Shown here piece by piece: positions 43,835-56,100 of a stretch of 64,000 nt of DNA. The translations under genes were made by a program, and so were the position numbers. The notes beneath the pieces were generated by a model. The model was not told where the DNA came from, searched no databases, and saw nothing but the letters and a program-made list of their open reading frames with translations. The stretch is from assembly GCF_000315625.1 (NCBI RefSeq), contig NW_005434595.1, positions 280,895 to 344,894 on the forward strand, in the 5' to 3' direction. Position 1 is the first letter of the stretch. Each line of letters opens with the position of its first letter. This DNA comes from Guillardia theta CCMP2712 (taxonomy: Eukaryota > Cryptophyceae > Pyrenomonadales > Geminigeraceae).

Positions 43835-46401
43835 TCACTCTCCTCTCTCTCTCAGTTTCTTCACTAACGTGTTCCACTTCAATTGCCCTTTCCGCCTGGA
43901 TCTTCCTGCGTTTAACCACGCAAAGAATGAATCCTGGTACATCACGAATATCTCCCGACATTCAGTCAAGCGGATGTCCACAGGTCCCCCTCCTCTTTGC
44001 AAGTTTTCCAACCGTCTCTGCACTTCTTCCCGTGTGTCTTGGTCTTGATTGGCTAGGATCCTTCTTACATGCTGCTCGAAACATTTCACCAGGTATTTCA
44101 CATCTGAAAGACGTTTCTTGCAGTTCTTCGTGTGCAACACTGACGGGTCAACAGAGCGTAACATGGGTATCTTCTTCGTTCCATTTCCGCAGAACCACAA
44201 GTTCCATGCCTGCATCATGCTCCCAAGTTCATCCGGCAGGAAAACATTGGTGGGAAAAGAATCACTTCTTCCTGTCTCTGACCCTGCTCCATTGATGTCG
44301 GAGATGTTTTCGTCAGATGATTGTTGTCCTGGTCGCCTCATGCCCCCAACACGCTCTACTGCAGCTTCAGCTTCAAGGTTCGTGACTTGGCTGGTCCTTG
44401 TAGAATTGTCTCGAAACTCTCCCTCGCGTAGCACCTCTCGAAGGCACTCTTTGATAAACTCCTTGTGCATTGATGTATTCCCGTGGACTACTTGCATGTT
44501 ATTCTGACCTGCTGCAATCCTGTCTGCGTACTCTCTGAAATGAATCATATCGGCCTGTATTTTAGCCAAAGACGTCAAAACTTTCTCATTGTGAATATAC
44601 TGGTGAACATGAGGAGGTATGCCCGTGCCTTCAATCCTCCCCCTTGCTTCTTGCGGCATACAGCACACCACTTTTGGCTTCAACATGGGCACCATCCCTT
44701 CATCTTGAAAAAGTGTTGATTGCCATAACGGGTGACTCGGCTCCAGGTTACGTTTCAGAAAATCCAAATGATATACCACCGATGCCAGCACATATTCTGC
44801 GACTCCCTTCATGCATGCTGGCAGAGTGGGAAACAATTGATCGATTGCCTTTGTCAGATTCTCATCCCTGTCGACAAAGTGCGGAGGCAAAATAGCAAAT
44901 TCTGCCTGGTCTATCGGTAGCCCCGCAACTGTCCGCCCTGTCATACTTCGTGAGCCCATGAAAAGCCTGAAAGATATCTGATGAGCTTACCTACAAAACA
45001 ATCCCCTGCTGCTTCATATCTTAGATAAGTCTGAAAGATAGGGCCATTGGCCCATCCTGCTCGCTCTGAAAGTGACGCACTTGAGGGACAGTGCGTGCTT
45101 CCAGATGCACAAAATGTCGCAGACCCCTTTCGTATCGAGTGACTGCCTATGTCTTCCGGTTGCAGACCTAGGGATAATAAATGGGTCGTCACTGCCCTTT
45201 GAACTGTATCCATCTGATCATGAATTTCTGCCTCATCAACATCCATGTCATCGGTTGCCTCGCCTCTGTTGTTGGGCGGCTTCATAATTTGCCCAAGGAC
45301 TTGCATGAATCGTTTGTATTGTGATCGGCCTGGGAACAAGCATAGATCGTCTGGAACATAGCACAAGAAGTAGATTCCAAGGGCCAGAATAGGGCAAATC
45401 TCCGGGCTGATGGGGTTTGCATATATTCTCCTGGGATCTCGCGGTCTATCTCCACTCTGATCAGTCTTGCTATGTGCAAAATATATTTGAAGATGGTCTT
45501 CATTCCAACACATATGATTGAATTGTATGGATTCTGCATTCCCAGCACGACACATAAGATTCCAGCAAATGATCAAGAACGTGCGTGCAAAGATGTAAAC
45601 CCTCTTCTTGCAAAATAACATGTTCTTGCTGAACAAGCGATACGTTGACATACTCATAGGCTCTTTCCCACTCGTTATTTTGAGTACTCCAGTCGAATCC
45701 GCAAGATTGCAATCACGCTTCAGTCCAATGTAATATTCCTGTACCTCGTTCTTGAACTGTGATGGGACGTCATGTTGAAAGTCTCTGAATAGGCTGTTCA
45801 ATGCCGATCGATGGTTGCTGTACGTTGCAAAACCATTGTCGGTGGTACCTCTAATATGTGTAATCCACAGAAGAAAGTCATCCGCAGTCAAGCGGTCGAA
45901 GTGCAGAGGATAAACTCTCTCTGTACTGCCTGTGAAAAAAACAAAGGTCATTCATTACTTGCGAACAATGAAACCCTCCTAACCTGTCCACTCAACCGAA
46001 TTTTCCAGAAGGACTTCTCTGATACGTTTTCTGGAAGGCAACGGTGGATCCCCTTCCATTTCCATTTGAATCTTTTCCTTGAATTCATCAGTCAAAACAG
46101 CTTGCATATTTTGGTACAGGAATTGCAAAAAACGAACAATGCTAGATGTATATGCAGCTCTTGAATTCTGTGAAACTCTGCTAGCTCGAATTGCTGACAT
46201 ATTTTGTCGTACAGCAGCCAGATCAAATGGATGCGCTACTCCATCAGACCTCCTGTTGTTTCTTCGACCACCGACTTGACCTCGTCGACCTTGATCGGCG
46301 ATATTCTGCTCAATCACAACAGCTGGTTGAAGTTCTTGTCTTGCATCATTATTCTGCATATCATTGGGAGAATCAGATTCTTCAGGAGACATGCTGTTCA
46401 T
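43835..46401 (-). CDS. Crypton-like tyrosine recombinase (transposable element protein)
   Basis: Three exons (45984-46401, 44991-45929, 43835-44937) join in phase to 819 residues, with introns of 54 and 53 bases. The N-terminal half has an SAM-like helical DNA-binding part (SRVSQNSRAAYTSSIVRFL). The catalytic part shows the first arginine (LMCRAGNAESI), a lysine/beta region (YFAHSKTDQSGDRP), the box II H-x-x-R as GSHSIRKGSATF, a GW (ERAGWANGP) in the usual H/W position, and the nucleophile region TYLRYEAAGD. After the join VG|RTVAGLP a conserved-looking EFAILPPHF segment and a long C-terminal region follow. These fit eukaryotic tyrosine-recombinase transposons (Crypton-type), which move as circular DNA without terminal inverted repeats. 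No stop or frameshift is seen, so it may be active. It is encoded alone: no reverse transcriptase is nearby. Confidence 0.82.
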
Positions 46402-46404
46402 CAC
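43835..46404 (-). mobile_element. Putative Crypton-type element (borders unknown)
   Basis: The element is defined only by its recombinase gene. Cryptons lack terminal inverted repeats and make short or no target duplications, so edges cannot be drawn from one copy. The adjacent minisatellite (43310-43620) and a C-run stretch near 46500 may mark the flanks. The listed range is the minimum. Confidence 0.6.
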
Positions 46405-47180
46405 AAGGCTGTCCGTGCAGCCTACACAAGAGAGTTTGTGGAGGCCACAGTTTATGGCTCGGCTATTGCCTATAAGAATCCTCCCATCCTCCTGAAATAA
46501 CCCCTCCTAAATTCAAGATTACTCTTACTCATGGGGGTAGGTACCCACAGTAACTCCATCCTCCGAATAGAACAACAATTTGCTCAAAATAGCAAACGTG
46601 TAATTGTTTGTCATATTCAAAAACAATTCACTGTATGATCAAATAAGAACCAATGATTTCATCACATGGCTCCAATTATCTGAATATACTTGTAAGATAT
46701 ACCAGTATGTAGGATTTGAGATATGGTCGATCTGAGGCAGACTCGGAAAATGGGTAGGATAAGATCCTTCGCTCGTCCTCCGAAACTACTATATGTTTTG
46801 TACAAACATTATTATAAAGTATCCATGGATGGAGGACATGCTGGTACCTCGATCAGTACGTTCAAACGCTACCATGGTACCTTTGTATAGATTCAATGCC
46901 GCTAAACTTGATCTTGGTATTTTTATATATCTTGATCGTTTGTACTGTATTCCTTTGGCTACTTGTATAAATTCTGGTAATGATCAACTTTTAATAAATA
47001 AAATTTAGAGCTGCAACAATAGGACCCCCCGTCGTGGTACCCCCCAGGCACACTCATCATACCCCCTACAATCCCAGAGTGGTCTGTAGACAAAAACTAA
47101 TGTGCCCGAACCCCGACCACCCCACCCCCACGTTTTATATCGTTCACATTCGTACCTCCTGCAGGGATCGGCGACAGCAA
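46405..47180. other. Intergenic, AT-rich with short GGGGTAGG/CCCCCCGTC patches
   Basis: Mostly AT-rich DNA without coding sequence. Short C-run patches (47020-47130, TACCCCCCAGG, ACCCCCTACAATCCC, ACCACCCCACCCCCAC) precede the protease start, resembling the C-run DNA near the GC islands elsewhere. Confidence 0.5.
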
Positions 47181-48611
<1,431 letters not shown>

Positions 48612-48799
48612 TGGAGTTGTTAGTGTTTGCTTCCATTACTGTGGTAAAAATCGAATATGTCTGATGCGAAAGCAAGTGATAGAATCGAGTAGTTAGGGAC
48701 TCTTTATGAATGGGAGAGTTTATCAGACTAGAAACTTAGATTCTGCTCCGATTCAGAATCTACAACGATGCGCTTGATGCTAGTTTTGATTGAATACAA

Positions 48800-49546
48800 T
48801 CACATTCGTTTTCGCTGAATCTGTTTCTCTGCAACTTTTGCCCTCGCACTGCTGATTATTTCAGCGGCTCGCAACTTCGCCGCTTCGATTCGAACTTTGT
48901 TTTGCATTCTGATACGTGCGGCTTGCATTTGAACGGCTTCAAAGAGAGAATTTGACTTCCGGTAAGCGTCATCCCAATTCACATCTTCTCTAGTAGTCCT
49001 TCCCGGACAAAAATACGTCACATGCTCTTTGAAATATTTCATTCCAAATTCACCCTGGCAATTCGGGCATTGGTACACACCCTTTGACACTTCTTCTGCT
49101 TCAATGACTCTTGTATCTACTTGAGCCGATCTAGGCAATTGTCCCTTGCAGATTTTCATATGTCGAGAGCAATGGTATCGTTTCGAGAAAGATCTTTGAC
49201 AGTGGGGGCAAACTTTCTTACTTTTCGACTGAATTTGGTTCACCTTAGACTTTTTCCTCGAATCCAACAGTTCTCCAATCTCATATAGACATTTTTTTCT
49301 TCTTTCACATAATTCGCCATTTCGGAAAAGATTGATTTGTCCATGCAGCCAACCCCTCAGGCGAGAGTCTGAAATGGTCACCACCGAATTGGAAGGAACT
49401 GATCGTACCATTTTCTTAAGCTTATCACAATTTTTTATGAATTCAATCAAATCTCTGTGCTCATGTTGAGACGATTGGGCATCAGCGCTCTGAGGATGCT
49501 TTCCCAACAGACAGCTGAGGTAAGTGGGAAACCTCTGTGAGTTCAT
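48800..49546 (-). CDS. Zinc-finger protein with two C2H2/C2HC-type fingers
   Basis: The first in-frame ATG is at 49546; the open frame extends upstream without ATG to 49615 (with a CRVC pair), so an upstream exon is possible. The centre has a basic helical region (SRLRGWLHGQINLFRNGEL) of the kind found as helicase-associated or DNA-binding helices. Then come finger 1 CPHCQRSFSKRYHCSRH and finger 2 CPNCQGEFGMKYFKEHVTYF followed by C. The C terminus is a long alanine/arginine helix (AKLRAAEIISSARAKVAEKQ). A DNA-binding role is inferred. It lies tail-to-tail with the protease gene (188 bases) and about 2.4 kb from the recombinase on the same strand. Confidence 0.65.
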   Translation of the reverse strand: MNSQRFPTYLSCLLGKHPQSADAQSSQHEHRDLIEFIKNCDKLKKMVRSVPSNSVVTISDSRLRGWLHGQINLFRNGELCERRKKCLYEIGELLDSRKKSKVNQIQSKSKKVCPHCQRSFSKRYHCSRHMKICKGQLPRSAQVDTRVIEAEEVSKGVYQCPNCQGEFGMKYFKEHVTYFCPGRTTREDVNWDDAYRKSNSLFEAVQMQAARIRMQNKVRIEAAKLRAAEIISSARAKVAEKQIQRKRM

Positions 49547-50132
49547 GTTTGCTGGCGCACAAGAATATATTGGGATATTACAAACTCTGCATCCTCTCGT
49601 CGCTACACTTGTCAATGAAACCAGAGGAAATCAAGTTGCAGTACTCTATCCATGTCTCATCTACTCATCTCAGCTCTCACTGGTTCTTCGCTCTTCCCCC
49701 TGCCCTTCGTTCCTTCCGAAGTTCCCGCTTTCACCGAAGGCAGCAAAGTAACAACTACCCTCAAGCGACGCTGCCTCACTGGAGTCTGCGCCCTAGCTCA
49801 GCAGTGACGGTGTTTGCCGGTAGCCCGGCCTCACCCGGGCCCCGGGGGGGGGGGGGAAGGGGAGTTGGCGGGCCGCTCAGAGTCAGTCACTGACTGTGAA
49901 TGATAGAAGTTTGAGTAAAGAATAAGGATAGAAGTTTTGTTCCGTATCGGCATATCAATTTATGTATCATGATGGAGTAAAACTTGAAATACCAAACAAG
50001 AAAATGATTTGAACAGGTCAGAGAACTTTCAGCTCCTTGTTGTTGTTACTAAAGGGAAAGAGCAAAGATTTCTGCCTTTCGAGTCAGAATTGCTCATAAT
50101 GCGTCCGTCTCGCACCATGTGAAGATCGAAAC
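49547..50132. other. Intergenic with a small GC island
   Basis: A GC island (about 49815-49880) contains ACCCGGGCCCC and a 13-base G run, followed by TTTGAGTAAAG, whose complement resembles the TTTACTCAAA motif at 32.7-33.1 kb. The rest is AT-rich 3' flank of CFAP54. Confidence 0.5.
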
Positions 50133-53100
50133 CTACTCTTTGCACCGTCTTACATGATCAGCGATCTTCGATTTGAGTGCATCAACGAAGAAATTGCAGA
50201 CACGCCCATCTGTAATGGCCACTCCTGGTCCGTTGAACCAGTTGTCGATGCTATCCAGCTCTTGCACTGTAAAGAGGCTTGCCTCCTCAGCGGTCTGTTG
50301 GCTTTCCGATGCCAAACCTCCCACGTGCAGCCTGATATCTTTGTTGGTCAGCATCATGAAATGTTCTAGATCAGACTTTTTCCGAGCGGCAGCTTCCTCG
50401 CCCTGTAGCTCCAGGCGTCCGAGGGAAGGATAGACACTGACGTCCCACTCGGTTCTTGCGGGGCCAGGGCCAAGCTCATCTTCATCTCGCTGCCATCTTG
50501 CTGATGCGATTTCTCGAGAAAACTCATGCGCCCAACTCTTGTTGACCTCGACACAAAAAACGTAGCAGTCCTTGGAGCTTTGCTCGTCCTCCTCTGTCGA
50601 TGGACTCAAGGCACATAGCAGTGAGACGGTGTCTTGCTGGGCTCCATCGGACGTCCTGTACCACTGGAGAAGGACGAGCCCAGCTTCAGGCACTTGCACC
50701 TGCATGAGCTCATCCTCTTCAATGGGAGCACAAGTATCGGCATATGGAGTAAAGGATTTGATCAGAAACTGGTGGATCTTAGATATGCGCAATCCAGTAT
50801 GATCAGTATCGAAGAGATAAAATCTCTGCTCTTTCAATTGTGAGAGAAGAGAGTAAATCATGCCACGGAGCTGACGTTGTTCGAGCTGCTCATTCTCATA
50901 AGACCAATAACTTTGAGATCTCTTCCTCTCATCCAAACTCTCTTCAAGCTCTCTTACAAGGAAGTCAGGAGGGTCCTCTCCGCTGCCTTGAGAATCCTTC
51001 AGGAGCTTTTGCAGAGATTGCACCCTCGTAGAGAATTCACAAGCGAGTTTCAAAAGGCGGATCGATCGGTGCAGATTCATAGGCTGGTCTCTGGATTCGA
51101 ACCGAGTCCCATTCAAGGTTGCAGCTTCCAACAGAATACTTCGAATGGAGTCGAAGTCGAAAGCGTCTCTCGAGGCATAACGCAAAGCAGCCTTCAAATC
51201 AGAGACGATGGCTTCATACAAGACTCTTTGTTTGTTTTCATCCTGCTTCTCCTTCTCGGCATCATCAGTCCTGCAGATTCCTCCCCACACGAGAGGAGCA
51301 GATTCTAGCGAAGACAGTTGTCGCTTTGCTCGGGCCCTCGCGAAGTGTAGCTTGCTGATTGTGCGATCGGAAACATAAGATAAGCCGGACATTAGCGTTT
51401 CAGCTTCGTTGCATAAGAGCACACTTGTTTCAAGGTTATTCTTGTCAAGATCAGGTACTTGAATCTCGAGATGAGCACGCAAGACTTTGACCTTTACGAG
51501 TTCGAATGCATCTGCGATGTATTTGTTTTTCATATCAGCCAAACCAAGAGAGGCGAAGTGTTCATGCATGATGGTTTCAGCCAAGCGAATGGAATGTAGA
51601 GCAGCTCGAATATGTCTCAGTTCCTTTTGAACATCAGCAAGACTCGCATACAATACAGCCAAACCGAGATCGGTACTTTCAAGTTTAGTTGCCTTGTTGA
51701 TGATCTCCTCGAGAGTTGCCATGCTCAAGTCAAGCTTACCCTGATGCAAATCGTGCATGGCTTGATAGGTCATGATATCTCGGAGCACAAGCTGTTCGTT
51801 CAGCCTCGCCATCTCCTGTAGGACACGATTGCTCTCCTGCCGCAAGAACGTCCACCTCGATTGCCTAAGGAGAGCCTGACAGCGCATTGAACGGACTTTC
51901 AACCAAATCTTGGGATCGATGCTTTTCTTTATAGCAAGACCTTGGATCGGGCCCTTGTCTTCCAGAAGCTTGCATAACTCAGCTGTAATGTCAAGCACAG
52001 AGGAGTAAAAACCGCGTTTCATCATGAGGTTACACTTGATTAGGTCACACTCTGCAGTGAAGGATAGCGCTTGATTCAAACTTGCATTCATCAAGCCTCC
52101 TTCTCCAGTTTGGCTCTGTCTTAAAGCATCCTCGTCTCCCGAAAGAGGTCCGAAGTACTCCTTGCGCAAATCTTCTAGCAGCCCTTCGGATAAAGTACAG
52201 AGTTCCGACACATTCTCATCCTGTTGGGGCCAAAATGGTTTCACACCGCAGTAGGTAATGATGAGCTCAATCTTGACGAGCTCGAGAATGAACTTCACCC
52301 TGTCTGGATAAAGAGATTGCAGCTGCTCAGACAGTTTCAGCTCAGAGACCATCCGAATCTCTTTATCGTTCTGCGAGTAAGACTGAGGCTCGTCGACCTT
52401 GAAAGCTGATTTCAGAAACGAGGAGGACGAGTCTCCAACGCTGGAAGCTTGACTGACCGACAAGATGCTGGGCAGCCCCACCCCACGAAACGTATTGACG
52501 AGGAGATTTATCGCTTCCGGCATCGCTCCTATGTGCACACACGCACGGGCTTTCCACGCGCAAGCATTCGCATAGGACGCTGGATCTTTGATCCTCTCCT
52601 TTGCAAGCCACTGGTAGAAGGAGGCGAAAGGGAGCATCTGCAAATAGAACTTGTACTCGAAGAGGACCTGGCAGCAGAACGAGCTCGCATCCGCTAGAGT
52701 CGCCGCATCACACATGGAGGAATCGTTGGCGAAGGGGTCGGAGGCTGTCAGCTCTCTTGGAGTGTAATCGGCAAAGTCCCTGGCACGAGACGGATGAGGC
52801 TGTCCGCATGTGAACGTGAGGGCCACCAAGTGAGCGGCAAACAGGCTGTACTCGAGTTGGAGGTGGAGATCAAGACGGTAAGTGAGGCTAGAGAGCTTGA
52901 AGCATAGCACGGTTGCAAGCAAGATGTTGTTTAGTCCATACTTCTTGAGGAGGGAAGAGCGTTGGGCTTGAGCTGGAGGGTTTGTGAGCAAAGTGGTTGG
53001 GATAAGATCTCTCCACTGACGTCCAACATTCATGACAGTGAAGATTGAATCCAAGGCATCATTCCACGCAAGACCTGCTTCTCGATGTCTTCCGCAGAAG

Positions 53101-56100
53101 TATAAGATCTCACCATATTCCTGCAGAGCGAGAGGAAGCAACTCTCTTTCTCTCTTCTCGCGAAGGACCGATATGCATCGTCCATATTGAACTTCTATGG
53201 CTCCTGCCCTCGTCATCGCCTCCGCTTCCCTGTCTCCTTCTTCCTGCACTTGCGCTTTCTCGGAGGACATCGATGCTGCCTCTGTTGCCTGAGCACCTTC
53301 ATTCTCAGTCGCAGTGTCATCATTCTGTGGATTATCTTTCATCAGAACCTCCTGAGAGCTTTGTTTGATGCTCCCACGTGATTTCTTCAATCTTTCTTCT
53401 CTCATGAAGTTCTTTAGAGCCATACGGCATCGTTCCAGCTCAATCGCATGTTTGCTCTTGTCTCGTCCGATGTCGCTTTGAATTTTCAACCAATCATCAT
53501 AGGTCGCTCGGATCGTCACGTTCTTGCCCGGAAGCTTTTGAATATTCAAGAATCTCAAGCTCAAGATACGATGATTGAGCTTGTCAATTTCAGCTGCGAT
53601 CTCATCCATTTCTTGCATCGCCTGACTTCTTTCCTTTGCCTTAGTTCGCAAGCCCTCTGCCAGTCGTCCTTTGGGACCAGTTTCCTTCCGCAAATAATTC
53701 ATCCGATTCTCTTTCTCCGACAGTTGCCCTCGCAACTGGTTAGTTTCGTCATTGGCTTGCAAGACTTGTTTACAAGCAGCGAGCATGAGCTTGACTAGCT
53801 TGTCCATCAGGTTGTCCATGTTGCTGACATGCGGGTGAAGTTCAAAGATTATGTTGATCGTGGCGACCCATCTCTCAGACGTCATCAAAGTTTCCAGGCA
53901 AACGATCAGCAACCGAGAGACAGCACTGACATCAAAGACGTCTCCTCCTGTCAGTATTCCTCCATAGACGCGATAAATCACTCCATCCGAGAACTTATAC
54001 GAACGAAGGTTATAAGGGGGATTGAATGCCTGTCGCTCTGTCAGAGTCAAGTCCGCAGACGCAACTCCACGGCATAAGTCGTCCTGCTCCTTGATCATCT
54101 TCACAATGGCCTCAGCAATATCTCGAAGCAAGTGCGAGATGTACACCCTTGTCTCTTCATCGGAGAAGAACTCCTTGACCACATTCAGAGCTTGCATACA
54201 ACAGTTAAGCATCAATGTCCATGCCCTCCCTCTGCTCGCCAAGTTTACAGCTTGAGTGAAGCTCTTCAATGCCGCATATGGTCCTCGAAGTCTCCGTGGT
54301 AGTTTTGGCTTCTTGATGTAAGCAGGATCTGAAGGATCTAATGCCTGAATCTTGGTCTTGCCTTCTCCTTCTCTGTCTTCCTGACCTTCAGCTTCGGCTT
54401 CGTCCTCCCCACCATCCTCCCCACCACCTTCAAGCCCCGCCCTCATACATTCGTCGTACAAGATTTGACCATGCTCGAACCGCAAAGCGGCGAGCCATGG
54501 CACATGACCTTTCAGCAAACGCCGAACTTCTCGATGCTCCCGACAGAATCTGATTCGAGCGAGAAGGAGCTTGGCAATCCTATCGGCAGCTGCTTCTTTT
54601 CTCACTGTCAGTCTATTCTCAGCGTTTTCCCTTCGCCTTTCTTCTCGCTCATTCCGAGAGATTTTCTTTTGTTCCCACTCCTCTACTTCTGCATCTGAAG
54701 GAGTGAGAAACTGCAACTCTAGATCTTTCTTCCGAAGATTGTCCGCTTTTTCCTCTTCCTTATCTGCTTCTTCTTCCTGGATTTCTTCTGGCGTAGGTTC
54801 AAGAGAAGGGAGAGGCGTCTTCTCGGGAGCAACCGGTGAGCTGTTCACCAGCCTTCCTCTCTGCTCTGTCGCCCGCGTGAAGGCTTCCTGGATCCACTCC
54901 TTCAGTTGGTCCTGCTTCTTCTCTGATATCGCCTGACGCACGGCTCGATAAGTGAACTCAAGGAAACGAGCTTCGTCCTCAGAGATGGCATCCTTGGCAG
55001 CCTCCGGGCTTCCGACAAGAAGCGGGTAGATGCTCACTTCAGAGCTTGTCACTTTCTCCTTCACTTCCGCCAGCTTCTCACGCACGGGTTCCAGGACCAG
55101 CAGGTACTCCCACAAGGCTTGATCCTCTCGCGAGAACTTGAAACCCGTCACGCCCCTCAGCCACAGCTGCTGGGAAACCTCAGACAGGACAACCTCTTTC
55201 ATCAGCTCAGGTTCCTGCAAGTCAGAGACGAACTCAAGCAAGCTGTATGTCAAGCAAGACATCACTCTTCGAACCGAAGTGCTGACAACATTCAGTTCAG
55301 TCTCGTTCTCCAAACTCTCTGCGTGAGTTTGTTGCAAGCGACTTGCCATCATTCGAATCGCAGTCCAGGCAAGCAGCAGAGTCTGTCCGATGGAGTCGTG
55401 CTTGGTCTTCTTCTTCAGCGATGGTATGACCGCATGATACAGTTGCATGACTGCACGACACGCCAGAGTGTCGTCTCTGATGCTCATGCACACATAAATT
55501 GCCATCATAATCTTTTTGCAGGCCCGCAAACGTAATCGATCAACGTCCACACTTGGCGCCTGTTCATCTTGGGAGGGATCAATCGTAGCCTTGCTTAGAC
55601 CGTAATGAGCAAGGTTACAGAGAACCATTGCAAACGTGCGGAGAAGTGGGGGAGGAGCTCGATCGAGGGCCTCGAACACCAGTGTGTCTTGAGAAAGAGC
55701 CGTCTGCTCCCAGCTTCTGACCATCGGTCCTTCATGCACGAACACGTTGTAGAGTTTGCGGCTCGAGGAGAGAGAGATCTGAGTCAAGCCCATCTCCCAG
55801 GCAGATAGAGAAATATGGCTCCAGATTTGGAGGATTGGAAGCGGAAGCAGGGCAGCAACGGGTAAGCTCGTCTCCCCTATCCCTTCGATCACTTTTCCTC
55901 CCTCGTCGAACGCAGCCACCGCAAACACGTACGTCTCATTGGGCTGCAACCCCTTCACACTGAACGTCTCTCCTGCAGCTTTCGGGATCCCACTCCCGTG
56001 ACACTCGACATTGTTGAGAGAGACCGCGACGCCGCTGCCTTCCTCCTTGCAGTACAGAGCGAACGAGGCAACAGTCCTCCCGTCGCCCTTCAACTGCATC

